Of a DNA stretch of 64,000 nt, positions 9,440-22,501 are shown in pieces. The notes under the pieces were generated by a model. That model was not told the DNA's origin. It saw nothing but the letters and a program-made list of their open reading frames with translations, and searched no databases. Position 1 is the stretch's first letter. The number at the start of each line of letters is the position of its first letter. A program made the translations under genes and the position numbers. Source of the stretch: JACJWR01 sp964556255 (GTDB lineage Bacteria; Actinomycetota; Actinomycetes; S36-B12; UBA10799). Location of the stretch: NCBI GenBank assembly GCA_964556255.1, contig CAZKVQ010000006.1, positions 17,004 through 81,003 on the forward strand, in the 5' to 3' direction.

Positions 9440-10729
9440 GGTGACCGCCGGGTGCTGGGGGAGGTTCGAGCATCGCCTCTGGTGCGCAGTCCGAAGAACG
9501 CCGTGTAGGTCGCGGCGCAGTCGATGACGTCCAAGGAACGCGCTGCCTCGGGCAGTTCGGCGCGTCGATCGTAGGGATCCTCGAGGACGACATGATCGAC
9601 CCCGGCGTGGGCGAGTCTCACCGCGAGGTCCAGGCGGCGATCGCCGGAGGCGATCACCGTCCGTTCCCCAAGCCGCTCGAACGGGACGTCCCACAGCCAT
9701 GACGGATCTCGACCGTCGGCGTCGTTGGCGTTGATGGTGATTATTACCGGAGTGGGCGCGGGCGGCATGACGGAGAGCAGCTCGGTCCAGCNNNNNNNNN
9801 NTCGCGAGCAGTAGTCGCACCTTCAGGGCGCCGATGTCGCGCACTTCGTACCGGCCCGAGACGCTCGTCACTTGGGACATCCGACGCACCGATTCGGTGG
9901 GGTCGAGCCCCAGAACATCGGTGGCGGCGGCAAGGGCCAGGGTCGCGTTCGCCTTGTTGAAGCGTCCGGGCAACTGCAAGGAGGACAGGTCGAAGAAGCC
10001 CGCCGGCCCAAGTGCTCCAGTGGCGGTGTCTCTCTCGACCAACGACCAACTCGGGGTCGGGCGGGCGAAATCGCAGTTCGTGCACATCCAGGTATCTGGC
10101 TCGAACCTCATCAGGCCTCCGCACACCAGGCAGACCGAGGCATCGGAGGTCCAGCCCTGGCCAGCTGCCACCCAGATCACCCGCGGGGCCTCCCGGGCCG
10201 CCCACACGATCATGGGGTCGTCGGCATTGGCCACAACAGTAGTGCGGCTCGGCGTGTGCGTGAGCATGCTGCGCCACTTACGCGCGACCATGGCGACTTC
10301 GTTCATCCGGTCGAGCTGATCGCGGCTGAGGTTGCCGAGCAGCAGAGCCTGCGGGGCGGTCGACTGGAACAGGTGGGGAAGGTACGCCTCATCCACCTCC
10401 AGCACGGCCTGGCCGGTTGGGTCTCCGAAGGCCAGCGCGGTGAGTACGCCGTCGGTCATGTTGGCGCCGGTCGCCTGCGTCACAATCGGGCCCGTTTGGG
10501 AGACGGCCATTGCCAGCAGCCTGGTCGTGGAGGTCTTGCCGTTGGTGGCCGAGACGATCGCAGCCACCCGGTCGGCGGCGAGGTCACGCATGGCGTTCGG
10601 CGACAGGCGGCTGATGACCTTGCCACCGATGATCAATCCTTCGCCCTTGCCGGCCGCGCGTGACACCGCGCCGGCGGCCTTGCCCGCGACGACAGCCGCG
10701 CGGGTGCGCAGGGGAGTCCTGTGTGCCAC
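9436..10729 (-). CDS. murT: Lipid II isoglutaminyl synthase, ligase subunit MurT; interrupted by an assembly gap
   Basis: Mur-ligase-like ATP-dependent subunit that amidates lipid II D-glutamate with ammonia from GatD. It has the P-loop SATNGKTSTTR (about 60-70), a Cys4 ribbon (CLVC and CTNC) inserted in the central domain as in known MurT, and the C-terminal DUF1727 domain (VIITINANDADGRDPSW). Ten Ns at 9792-9801 shift the frame. The conserved motif LLAKNPAGWTELL predicts 12 missing bases, which restores a 431-residue protein. The GTG start is supported by TACCCT 6 nt upstream, a leaderless promoter pattern. Without the gap correction the 5' half appears falsely fused to gatD. Confidence 0.92.
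9792..9801. other. Assembly gap (10 N) inside murT
   Basis: Flanking conserved residues (LLLA before, WTELLSV after on the minus strand) imply 12 real bases encoding most of KNPAG. The frame change is an artefact. Confidence 0.97.
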
Positions 10730-10735
10730 GGGTCA

Positions 10736-10741
10736 AGGGTA
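10736..10741 (-). promoter_or_regulatory. Leaderless-type -10 element of murT-gatD
   Basis: TACCCT on the minus strand, 6 nt before the GTG start, with no ribosome-binding site between them. Confidence 0.55.
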
Positions 10742-10800
10742 GTTGGAGCACCCTGACACGAGTACGGACGCCACGCTCCTTGAGCTGATGGGTTCTTCCG

Positions 10801-10836
10801 GAGCCGGGACGTTGAGGGTCACCTACGTCCCGGCTC
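10801..10836 (-). terminator. Strong hairpin after the DUF11 gene
   Basis: GAGCCGGGACGT (10801-10812) and ACGTCCCGGCTC (10825-10836) form a perfect 12-bp stem with a 12-nt loop. It begins 4 nt past the stop of the large DUF11 gene. It lacks a U-tract, as is common in GC-rich actinobacteria, but should end this long transcript. Confidence 0.7.
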
Positions 10837-10840
10837 GGAG

Positions 10841-13800
10841 CTAGCCGACTCGGTAGGTGTATACGACCTGCATCGCGGTGTACGGCGGTTTCGCCGGCGC
10901 TGTGACCACGATCCGCACGATCAGTGGGGTCGTCGTGCGCACATACAACGAGTACGAACCATTGGCCCCTCGGACGATGCGGCACAGTGGTCGTAGGTCA
11001 CCGCGCGCCACCGGAGCGCAGGTCACCGCGACACTGGCGTTCTGTCCCGCATTGGTGGGCACCGGGCCCGGGTACAACGGGGTCAGACCTGGGCGGATGG
11101 TCGTCGGCGGCTTGATCAGCGGTACCTGCGGGATCTGGACGGTCACCTGCGCCGTGCCGGTGTTGTTGTGCGGGTTGGGATCCCGTTCCGGCGACGAGCC
11201 GACGGCCCGGTTGGTGTAGACGCCCTTGGCGGTGAGGGGCACCTTGACGTTGACCCGCCAACTCGTCGACTGACCGCTCTGCAGAACGGCTTCGGCAAAG
11301 CAGGACAGTTTGCCCGGTTCAAGGTTGCACCGGGGGTCGCTGCCCTTGGGGACGAAGGTGAAGCCGGTCGGCAGGGTGTCCACGACTTGCACCGCGGTGG
11401 CGGCGCCGGGTCCCTTGTTGAGCGCCCGGATGGTGAAGGTGATCGTGGCGCCCGGTTGGACGATCGGGGCGTTGACCACCTTGGTGACGTGCAGATCGGC
11501 GGTGTTGAGGATCGTCGCCGACGTACTCGACCGATTGTTGGTGTAGTCGATCTCGCTCACGGTGCCGGTGACCCGAGCTTCCGAGTTCACCTGCGTTCCG
11601 GTGGGTGAGGTACCGGTTGTCACGGTGATGGTGGGCAGGGTCTCACCGGCCGCCACACCGCCGGCGTGCCGGCATCGGAGCTGTTGACCGTTGACCGTGC
11701 ACGACCAGCCGCTTCCGGTTGCCGACTTCGGCGTGCCGCCGGTCTGGTCGATCACCACGTCGATCGGGCCGGGATCATTGGACGGACCGTTGTTCCGAAC
11801 CGACACCGAGGTGAACCAGTCGCTGCCGCCGTTCACGACCCCCGGGCCGCTGTGGGCGATGTCCAGATCCAGCAACGACTGAACTTCCTGGGTATCGGTG
11901 CCGGTGTCGCCGTCACCGGTTCCAGCTGGCGGCACCGTGGTGGCCGAGTTGGTCACCTGGCCCGTGGCGCCGGGATCGAGGAAAGCGGTCAGGAAGATCG
12001 GCGGTGCCGAACCCCCCGGCGGCAGGATCGCGGAACTGAAGCATTTGGGCGTCGAGATCGCCAACGAGCACGTCCACCCGTCGCCCACGGCGGTCACGTA
12101 GGTCAACTCGGCGGGCAAGGTGTCTGACATGGTGATGTTCTGCGCGGCCGAGGGCCCCTGGTTGGTCACATCGATCCGGTAGACGACGGTCCTGCCGGCG
12201 ATCAGTCCGCCGGGGGGAGTGGCGACCTTCGCGCCCTTCACCACCGGGATCTGGCCCTGCAGCGTCTTGACCGTATGCAGTTGGGCGAACGGGTGCACGG
12301 TGATCGTGCCGTCAGCGGTACCACCTTCGCCAGGTGTGGTCTGGGTGGCCGTTGCCGTGTTCACGATCGAGGTGCCCCATGGGACCGTCCCGGGATCGGT
12401 GCGGGCTACGACGTTCACCGAACGGCTGTCGCCTGGTGCCACTGGGATACTGGAGGAGCACTGAACAACCGCAGCGTTTGAGGAGCAGGTCCAGCCGCTG
12501 GCGGGCACCGGAGTGACGTCTTCAATGGACAGTCCGACACTGCCCAGATCGTCGCGAAGGATGACGCCGTTGGAGGCGGAGGGGCCGTTGTTCTTCACGG
12601 TAAGCGTGTAGGTGGTGGTTTCGCCGGCGATGACGTCTGTGGGGTTGGGTGTCTTCGTCACCTCCAGCGCCGCGCTCGGGCTGATCGTGATCGGAACCAG
12701 GTCGGCGTTGTTCGACGGATGGATGTCAGCCTCGTTGGGATTCGTCGAGTTGATGACACCGGGCAGTGTGGCAAAGCCGGCTCCCGTCGACGGGCCCGTG
12801 GACAGGTCAAGCACCAGGAGAGGGAGGATCACGCCGGGGTTGACCAGTTGCGCCGGCAACGAGCAGGTGATGATCGGAGCTGCGGTGACGCAGGACCAGG
12901 CGCTGCCGGCATGGGTCGCAACGTCGACATCGGTGGGCTTCGTGAGTACCACCTGATAAGGCCCGTTGGCGCTTTGGGGACTGGTGGGGCTCAGAGCGGG
13001 GGTGAAGATCGCCGTCTGAGTCGGCCCGCCTGGGACCAGCGACACGGAACTGCTGGTCGTCAGAACCAGATCGATATGGGTCTGCTGCACGCTGATCACG
13101 GTGTCTGCCGTGTTGTTGCCGGTCTCAATCTCGTGCACCGAGGGCGGGAGTGTCACCGTGGCGCTGATCGGCAGGTTTACCGGAGGGGTGACTAAGGGAT
13201 CGATGGTCACGTCGAAGCTGAGGTCGGGGAGGCTCCCGCTCGGCCCAACCTCAGCGCCGAGGGTCTGGGTGCACGTGACGGTGGGGAACGCAGCGGAACA
13301 GGTCCACCCCGGGTTGGCGTTGCCGCTGTAGGTCAGTCCTGCCGGCAGCGTGATGGTCTGGGTCACGAGCGTTCCGGCATCGATGGAACCCGGACCGGCA
13401 TTTGTCGCCGGGACGAAGATCCTCGGGCTGCTGCCGGGGTTGGTGCTGCCCTGGGAGTAGATGCTTTCGACGATGTCGACCGCAAGGCGGATCTTGGTCG
13501 GGTCATCCTTGGTGTTGTTGTCCGGAACCGGGTCGGGTTCCACCCCGGTCACGTTGGCGGTGTTGGTCACCTCCTGAGTGGCGAAGTCGTCAGGGATGGC
13601 GGTGGTGACGCGGATCGGCGGAGCCGACGCTCCGGGCTTCAAATCGACGGTATAGGTGCAGTCCACCTTGGCCGTAGTGCCCGCTGAACAATCCCAGGCT
13701 GCCGCCGCGTCCAGCGTATTGATCGTCAGACCTGCCGGCAGGGTGTCGGTCACTCGGGCGCCGGTGGACTCGGACGGACCCTTGTTGGTGACATCCAGGG

Positions 13801-15832
13801 TCCATTTCAGCAGGGAACCGGCATCCACCGAGCCATCCGCGTTTGTCGCCTGATGGGTCTTGTTCATCACCAGGTCGGCGGACCTGTCAACCGTGACGTT
13901 CGATGTCGACGTGTTGTTGTTCGGATCCGGGTCGGGGACGAATCCGCCCACGGTCGCGGTGTTGGACTGGATCACGCCGCTGCCGGTGGCGGCGGGGACG
14001 GCGACGTGCACCGCGATCGGTGGAGCCGCCTCGCCGGCGGTGAGGTTGGGGCGGGTGCAGATCAACTTCGGGCTGGCGAACGTGCAGGACCAGCCGGTGC
14101 CGGAGGCGGAAACGAAGGTCGACGGCGCCTCGATCGTGTCCTGAACGGTGACTTGGCCAGAAGGATCGGGCCCGGCGTTGGCAACCGCCAAGTTGTAGGT
14201 GGCGACCCCGCCGGCGATGATCGGGTTGGCAGCGGGGGTCTTGACGATGCTGAGGTCGGCTGAAAGGTTCGCGACCTCGATGCGCGTCTCGTTCGACGTA
14301 CCGGTCACCGGGAACCCTGCCGTCTTCGCGCTGCCGTTGACGTCGAACTGGTTGGTCAGCACCGTGCCGGACGTGGTACCGGCGTTGATCCGCAACTGGT
14401 AGCTGACGGTGACGCTGGCCCCGACCGCGAGCTCACCGCCCTTCGTTGCGTCCGCACCCGTACCCACCCGTACGGTGAGGTTCTGACCCGAGATTGTCGC
14501 CACGCCGCCAGAGTCGGGCACCGGGCTGCCATTGACCTTCAGGGTGCCCGGAATGTAAGTGGCCGCGTCCGGGAACCGGTCGGTGATCACGGTGTTGCTG
14601 GAGACATCTCCGGTCTCGGCCGTGGTGTCGTTCTTCAGCGCGAGGTTGTACTGCAGGACGTCATTGGGTAGCGCGTGCTGGCCATTGATATCGGTGACCG
14701 ACTTCTGAGCGTCATAGCGAGGCGAGAACAGTTCGGTGGCGAAAGTCAAGGCGGTCGGGAAGTAGATGTCCCCGGTGGAGGTAGCCTTGAAGCTGGCGGA
14801 CGTGGCGTTGTTCGCGATCTTGCCGGTGGCGTCGATCTCGCCGGCGTCGTAACCCAGTTGGTTCTTGAAGTTCGGCGACTTCGCCGTGAACTGGCCGTTG
14901 TTCTCCGTGATCGTCGAGTTGAAGAAGTTCGTCGTCGGGCGCTGCGTATCACCCAACGACTCGTACACGTTTGAGGGACTGCGTAGCTGGAATTGGTCAC
15001 CGGTGAGTCCCAGGTCGCCCTCGCCGGCGACCATCCCCAGCGTCGTGCGCACCGGACCGGTGGGCGGGGTTTTGAAGCCAGACACGTTGATGGTCACGTT
15101 GTTACTGGAACTGACCGACTTCAGGCCGTCGAACACTGTCAACGCCCGCACCGGCTCGTTCGAGTCCGCATAAGCGATGATGAGTGACCAGCCTGCGAAC
15201 AGGTTCTTGTCGCCCACCTGGCCCTTGATGTCGGCAACGCTGTAGGTGCCCGACTTGTGGGCATTCACCAGCGACGTCACGTTCGCGAACGCCGAATAGG
15301 TCCATTCCTTGGCCGAGTCGTCGTACACGGTCGACGCGGTCACGTTTTGGTAGTTCCCGCCGGGCACCTTGAACCGGATCACGTTCGCGCCAGCCGGAAC
15401 CGAACCCTTGTTGCTGCTGCCGTCACCGGAACTCCAATACAAACCCGCGAACAGCACAGGCGCCCCAGCCGGGATCGTCAAATCAGCCGATGACGAGTTC
15501 GTCGCACCGCCGGCATCGTTGATCCACTGCATCGTCCAGTCGTTGTTGTTCAGCTTGTTGCCGGCTGCAGCTCGGGCCTGGGCACAGCCCGAGGAACTGC
15601 TCTGGCACGACATCAACGTATTGCCGATGATCTTGATATCCCCGGCCGCGTTCGTGTCGAACCTCGTCGTGAAGTCAGACTGCGCGGGAGACACCGCTGC
15701 CGCAGGCGCTGCCACACCAGGTGCCGCGGCCGTCACGGGCGCCGCGATTGCGGCGCTGGCGAAGGAGAAGCCGAAGAGTACGGACAGGATGACGGCTATC
15801 GAGGCAACGACACGCCCCCGGGTGTGCATCAT
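10841..15832 (-). CDS. Very large secreted DUF11-repeat surface protein
   Basis: A 1663-residue exported protein of unknown role. An N-terminal signal peptide (MHTRGRVVASIAVILSVLF then ASAAIAAP) is followed by a unique domain of about 300 residues, then a DUF11-like unit without Cys, then eight DUF11 units of 110-130 residues. Each unit reads roughly ADLxVxKT...VxNxGPS...VxDTLP and carries one Cys pair of the form GWSC-x8-C, probably a disulfide. The C-terminal 70 residues carry another Cys pair. I see no LPxTG motif, transmembrane tail or catalytic motif, so the protein is released or held non-covalently. Of two adjacent ATGs, 15832 fits a TACGTT element 6 nt upstream. DUF11 units in other bacteria form stalks and surface fibres; that role is inferred here. 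Confidence 0.85.
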   Translation of the reverse strand: MMHTRGRVVASIAVILSVLFGFSFASAAIAAPVTAAAPGVAAPAAAVSPAQSDFTTRFDTNAAGDIKIIGNTLMSCQSSSSGCAQARAAAGNKLNNNDWTMQWINDAGGATNSSSADLTIPAGAPVLFAGLYWSSGDGSSNKGSVPAGANVIRFKVPGGNYQNVTASTVYDDSAKEWTYSAFANVTSLVNAHKSGTYSVADIKGQVGDKNLFAGWSLIIAYADSNEPVRALTVFDGLKSVSSSNNVTINVSGFKTPPTGPVRTTLGMVAGEGDLGLTGDQFQLRSPSNVYESLGDTQRPTTNFFNSTITENNGQFTAKSPNFKNQLGYDAGEIDATGKIANNATSASFKATSTGDIYFPTALTFATELFSPRYDAQKSVTDINGQHALPNDVLQYNLALKNDTTAETGDVSSNTVITDRFPDAATYIPGTLKVNGSPVPDSGGVATISGQNLTVRVGTGADATKGGELAVGASVTVSYQLRINAGTTSGTVLTNQFDVNGSAKTAGFPVTGTSNETRIEVANLSADLSIVKTPAANPIIAGGVATYNLAVANAGPDPSGQVTVQDTIEAPSTFVSASGTGWSCTFASPKLICTRPNLTAGEAAPPIAVHVAVPAATGSGVIQSNTATVGGFVPDPDPNNNTSTSNVTVDRSADLVMNKTHQATNADGSVDAGSLLKWTLDVTNKGPSESTGARVTDTLPAGLTINTLDAAAAWDCSAGTTAKVDCTYTVDLKPGASAPPIRVTTAIPDDFATQEVTNTANVTGVEPDPVPDNNTKDDPTKIRLAVDIVESIYSQGSTNPGSSPRIFVPATNAGPGSIDAGTLVTQTITLPAGLTYSGNANPGWTCSAAFPTVTCTQTLGAEVGPSGSLPDLSFDVTIDPLVTPPVNLPISATVTLPPSVHEIETGNNTADTVISVQQTHIDLVLTTSSSVSLVPGGPTQTAIFTPALSPTSPQSANGPYQVVLTKPTDVDVATHAGSAWSCVTAAPIITCSLPAQLVNPGVILPLLVLDLSTGPSTGAGFATLPGVINSTNPNEADIHPSNNADLVPITISPSAALEVTKTPNPTDVIAGETTTYTLTVKNNGPSASNGVILRDDLGSVGLSIEDVTPVPASGWTCSSNAAVVQCSSSIPVAPGDSRSVNVVARTDPGTVPWGTSIVNTATATQTTPGEGGTADGTITVHPFAQLHTVKTLQGQIPVVKGAKVATPPGGLIAGRTVVYRIDVTNQGPSAAQNITMSDTLPAELTYVTAVGDGWTCSLAISTPKCFSSAILPPGGSAPPIFLTAFLDPGATGQVTNSATTVPPAGTGDGDTGTDTQEVQSLLDLDIAHSGPGVVNGGSDWFTSVSVRNNGPSNDPGPIDVVIDQTGGTPKSATGSGWSCTVNGQQLRCRHAGGVAAGETLPTITVTTGTSPTGTQVNSEARVTGTVSEIDYTNNRSSTSATILNTADLHVTKVVNAPIVQPGATITFTIRALNKGPGAATAVQVVDTLPTGFTFVPKGSDPRCNLEPGKLSCFAEAVLQSGQSTSWRVNVKVPLTAKGVYTNRAVGSSPERDPNPHNNTGTAQVTVQIPQVPLIKPPTTIRPGLTPLYPGPVPTNAGQNASVAVTCAPVARGDLRPLCRIVRGANGSYSLYVRTTTPLIVRIVVTAPAKPPYTAMQVVYTYRVG

Positions 15833-15838
15833 GTTTCG

Positions 15839-15844
15839 AACGTA
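15839..15844 (-). promoter_or_regulatory. Leaderless-type -10 element of the DUF11 gene
   Basis: TACGTT on the minus strand, 6 nt before the ATG at 15832; no ribosome-binding site. Confidence 0.5.
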
Positions 15845-15853
15845 GCCACCGTG

Positions 15854-15881
15854 GGTAGCGCCACGCTCGCTGAGCGCTACC
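15854..15881. repeat. Inverted repeat upstream of the DUF11 gene
   Basis: GGTAGCGC (15854-15861) and GCGCTACC (15874-15881) are perfect 8-bp arms 12 nt apart. They lie just upstream of the predicted -10, so an operator for a dimeric regulator is possible. It could instead terminate the glgB transcript coming from the right. Confidence 0.45.
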
Positions 15882-15997
15882 GTTCGCTCCCCAATTACGT
15901 GCAAGTCTTGTTTCACAAATGGGAGCAGTCCGACGCGTTGCATGGGAGTTGCCGCGCCCGCCGGAACGGCCGGGGCTTGACCGCGCGAAGCGGGCCG

Positions 15998-18207
15998 CTA
16001 CTCCTCGCCCTCGTAGCGCAGCCACAAGGTGCCCAGCGGAGGAATGTTGATGGTGGCGGAGGCTGGACGTCCGTGCCACGGGTCCTGCCAGGCGTACACC
16101 TCGCCCAGGTTCCCGACCCCGGAACCGCCGTACTCGACAGCATCGGTGTTGACGACTTCCGACCAGCGTCCACCGAAGGGCAACCCGACCCGGTAGTCGT
16201 GGTGCGGGATTGCCGCGAAGTTGGCGACACAGGCCATGACCTGACCGTCATTGCTCCACCGAAGCCAGGAGAAGACGTTGTTGCCCGCATCGTTGGCGTC
16301 GATCCACTCGAAACCGCCAGGTGAGTTGTCACGCTGCCACATCTGAGGCATGGCCGTATACGCGCGGTTGATGTCGCCGACGAGGGCGAGCACGCCTCGG
16401 TGGTCAGCATGGTCTAGTAGCCACCAGTCCAGTCCGCGGCCTTCACTCCACTCCGATTCCTGGGCGAACTCGCAGCCCATGAAAATGAGTTGCTTGCCCG
16501 GGTGGGCCCACATGTAGGCGAAGTAGGCCCGGAGCGTCGCCAGTTGCTGCCAACGATCACCGGGCATCTTCCGCAGCAGGGAACCTTTGCCGTGGACGAC
16601 TTCGTCGTGCGACAGCGGCAACACGAAGTTCTCACTCCATGCGTACACCATGGCGAAGGTGAGTTCGTGGTGGTGGTACTGCCGGAACACCGGTTCGTGG
16701 GCTACGTAGCCGAGCGAATCGTGCATCCAGCCCATGTTCCACTTGAGGCCGAAGCCGAGACCGCCCAGGTGGGTGGGGCGGGTGACCCCCGGCCAAGACG
16801 TCGACTCCTCGGCGATCGTGACGACGCCAGGAACCCGCTTGTACACGGTCGCATTCATCTCCTGCAGGAAGTCCACCGCTTCCAGGTACTCGCGCCCGCC
16901 ATAGATGTTGGGGGTCCATTCGCCATCGCGGCGGGAGTAGTCCAGGTAGAGCATCGACGCGACGGCGTCGACCCGAAGGCCGTCGACGTGGAACTCCTCA
17001 CACCAGTAGACAGCGTTGGCCACCAGGAAGTTGCGGACCTCTCGACGTCCGAAGTCGAAGACGAAGGTGCCCCAATCGGGGTGCTCGCCGCGCCTGGGGT
17101 CAGGGTGTTCGTAGAGCGCGGTGCCATCGAAACGCGCAAGTGCGAAGTCGTCCTTGGGAAAGTGCGCGGGAACCCAATCCACGAACACCCCGATGCCGGC
17201 CTCGTGCAGCGAATCGACGAGGAATCGGAAGTCGTCCGGGGACCCGAATCGTGAGGTCGGGGCGTAGTAGGAGGTCACCTGGTAGCCCCAGGAGCCGCCG
17301 AACGGATGTTCCATGACGGGCAGGAACTCCACGTGGGTGAATCCCTGTCCGACGACGTAATTCGTCAGCTCGTCGGCCAGCTGGCGGTAGTCCAACCCGG
17401 GGCGCCACGAGCCCAGATGCACTTCGTAGATGCTCATCGGGCCGTTGTGCGGGTCCGTCGCGGCCCGGCGGCTCAACCACTCCTGGTCGCCCCAGTCGTA
17501 GCGCGAGGTGTAGACCACAGATGCGGTGGCGGGCGGGACCTCGGTGGCGGCGGCGAACGGATCGGCCTTGAGCCGGCGGATGTTGTCGCGACCCAGAATC
17601 TCGAACTTGTAGCGGGTGCCTTCGCCGATCTCGGGTACGAACAGTTCCCACACCCCGGAGGCGCCCATGCTGCGCATCGGATGCGCGGTGCCGTCCCAGT
17701 AGTTGAAATCGCCGACCACCCGGACGCCCAGAGCGTTAGGGGCCCAGACAGCGAAGGACACGCCATGGATGGGCCCGTTCACCGACTGGTAGACGTGCGT
17801 GTGCGCCCCCATCACCTTCCAGAGTTGCTCGTGGCGCCCCTCGGTGATCAGGTGCAGGTCGACCTCGCCCAAAGTCGGCAGGAAGCGGTAGGGATCATCA
17901 GCCGGCAGGGCATCCCCGCCGTAGGACACCGACAGTCGGTAATCGGGCACCTCTGGCGAGGCGAGCACCGTCTGCCACACGCCGCGGTACTCGTGGACCA
18001 GCGGGAGGTGTTCGCCATCGACAACCGCCTCGACGGTTGTGGCGGCCGGGCGCAGCACCCTGATCGTCACGCCGCCGTCGTGCTCATGGGGCCCGAGGAC
18101 CTCGTGGGGAGTCGCATGCTTGCCCTCGACCAGGGCATCCAGCACCGCGTAATCCACGGGTAGTAGCTCTGGCGGTGATCCACCCGAGGTCTTCTTGGCT
18201 GGCGGCA

Positions 18208-18208
<1 letters not shown>
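15998..18208 (-). CDS. glgB: 1,4-alpha-glucan branching enzyme (GH13)
   Basis: Introduces alpha-1,6 branches into the alpha-1,4-glucan built by GlgE. The 736-residue length fits actinobacterial GlgB with two N-terminal beta-sandwich modules (CBM48 from about 150) before the GH13 barrel. The nucleophile is Asp414 (GLRVDAVASM), the acid/base Glu467 (TIAEES), and the third carboxylate lies in SHDEVVHGK. The start is set by TGATG overlap with the glgE stop and a GAGGAG ribosome site within the end of glgE. It is the last gene of glgX-glgE-glgB. Confidence 0.96.
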
Positions 18209-20249
<2,041 letters not shown>

Positions 20250-20253
<4 letters not shown>

Positions 20254-22382
20254 GTGTTCTCCACAACTGCGACGACGAGGCAGAAACCGCCCACCTTCAC
20301 CGGCTCGTGACTGTGGTACGAGCGCGATTCACCCTGCGTGGACTGCCCGGTGTCGAGGACCACCGAGTAGACCTCGCCGTAGGGATGCCCGGGAAGGTGG
20401 AAGTCGACCTCCTGCTCGGTGGCATTGAGCATCAACAGGAAGGGGCTGTCGGTATGGGGCTTGCCGTCGGGGGTTCGCCCCTTCAACTCGCCGGACAGGT
20501 ACATCCCGATGCATCGGGTGCTGCCGTCGTTCCACTCGTGGCCGGTCATCGGGGCACCCGAAGGTGAGAACCAAGCGAGATCTTCGGGGTCGCCCGGTTC
20601 TGGAGCCCGACCGGCGAAGAAGAACCGCTGGCGAAGGGTGCGGTGATCGCGCCGCAGGGCGAGCACCGTCGTGCTGAAGTCCAACAACTCGCGCTGCCAG
20701 TCAGTCAGGTCCCAGTCGATCCACGAGATCTCGTTGTCCTGACAGTAGGCGTTGTTGTTGCCGCCCTGGCTGCGGCCGAACTCGTCACCGGCCAGGATCA
20801 TCGGCACCCCGGTGGACAGGATGAGGGTGGCGAGCATGGAGCGTAGCCGCCGACCGCGCAGATCGAGCACCGCCTCGTCGTCGGTCGGCCCTTCGGCGCC
20901 GCTGTTCCACGACCGGTTGTCGTTGGTGCCGTCCCGGTTGTCCTCGAGGTTGGCCTCGTTGTGCTTGTCGTTGTAGGCGACGAGATCGTGCATCGTGAAG
21001 CCGTCGTGGGCGGTGATGAAGTTGATCGACGCGTACGGTCTGCGGCCCTCAGAGGTGTACAGGTCGGCCGAACCCGTGAGACGCCAACCCAGCTCGCCCA
21101 CGCCGGCCTCGCCACGCCAGAAGTCACGCATGCAGTCGCGGTACTTGCCGTTCCATTCCGTCCACTGCGGGGGGAACTCGCCGACTTGGTACCCGCCCGG
21201 ACCGACATCCCACGGCTCTGCGATCAGTTTGACCTCCCGCAGGACCGGGTCCTGCGCGATCGTGGTCATGAAGCTGCCGAGCATGTCGACGTCGTGAAAC
21301 GAACGGGCCAACGCAGAAGCCAGATCGAACCGGAAGCCGTCGACATGGCACTCCTCGACGAAGTACCGCAGTGAGTCCATGATCAGTCGGATCACGTGGG
21401 GCTGGACCACGTTCAGCGTGTTGCCGCAGCCGGTGTAGTCGGTGTAGTAGCGGGGGTCCTCTGGGCTGAGGCGGTAGTAGCCGCGGTTGTCGATTCCCCG
21501 CCAGGACAGCGTCGGGCCCATCTGGTTGCCCTCGCAGGTGTGGTTGTAGACCACGTCGAGGATCACCTCCAGGCCGTTGCGATGCAGCTCTTTCACCATC
21601 TGCTTGAACTCGTTGACCTGCTGGCCCCTGCTACCGCTGGACGAGTAGGCACCATGCGGGGCCAGATAGGCGAGGGAGTTGTATCCCCAGTAGTTGCTGA
21701 GACCAACTTCCAGCAGATGGGTCTCACTGGCGAACTCGTGGATCGGCAGCAACTCCACGGCGCTGACGCCCAACCTCTTGAGATGGGCGATCGAGGCCGG
21801 ATGGGCGAGGCCCGCGTAGGTGCCCCGCAGGTGTTCGGGGATGTCCGGATGGAGTTTGGTGAAGCCCTTCACGTGGGTCTCGTAGATCACGGTATGGCCC
21901 CAAGAAAGGCGGGGATGTTCGTCGCCCTCCCAGTCGAAGGACGGGTCGACGGCCACCGAGTGCGGCACGAACGGGGCCGAGTCCTCGCCGTTCATCGTCA
22001 GGTCGTCGCCGGGTTCGCTGGCGAAGATGGCCGGATTGATGATGAGGTGTCCGTCGATGGCGCGCGCGTAGGGGTCCACCAGGAGCTGCGACGGGTTGAA
22101 TCGAAGCCCGGCCCCGGGATCCCAGCGGCCATGGACCCGGAACCCATAGCGCTGGCCGTGTTGCATGCCAGGGATGAACCCGTGGAACACGTGGAAGGTC
22201 TGCTCGCCCAGTCGGACCCGCCGCTCGCTGCCGTCGTCGTCGAGCAGGCAGAGATCGACCGCGTCCGCATCCTGCGCCCACAGAGCCACATTGGCGCCGC
22301 CTTCGACCAACGTCACGCCCAGCGGCTCCATAGCGCCGGGCCATGCGACAGTCAGGTCCGGTGGTATCTCGCTCGTGGCCAT
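20250..22382 (-). CDS. glgX: Glycogen debranching enzyme (GlgX/TreX, GH13_11)
   Basis: Hydrolyses alpha-1,6 branches of limit dextrins. The product is 710 residues with an N-terminal CBM48-like module (about 18-150), then the catalytic barrel: VVYNHTCEG, nucleophile Asp353 (GFRFDLA), acid/base Glu389 (IAEPWD) and TAHDGFT. The ATG at 22382 has AGGAG 4-8 nt upstream; a longer in-frame start at 22421 has none. It heads the leftward glg operon, divergent from the enoyl-CoA hydratase gene across about 120 bp. Its place before glgE couples trimming and synthesis of the same polymer. Confidence 0.95.
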
Positions 22383-22501
22383 CTCACTCCTGAATGGGGT
22401 GCCTGCCGCGCTCGACAGCACCGCGAACTAACCTTCCCAGACAGGCGTGCAGGATGCACGACTGTCACACAGTGACCCTAGCGAGTCCGCAGGAGGACAA
22501 G

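Noticed and set aside
8726..10729. One 667-residue protein joining the MurT N-terminus to GatD
   Set aside because: The frame passes through the N-gap; MurT continues in another frame after a 12-base correction, and GatD has its own ATG and conserved start.
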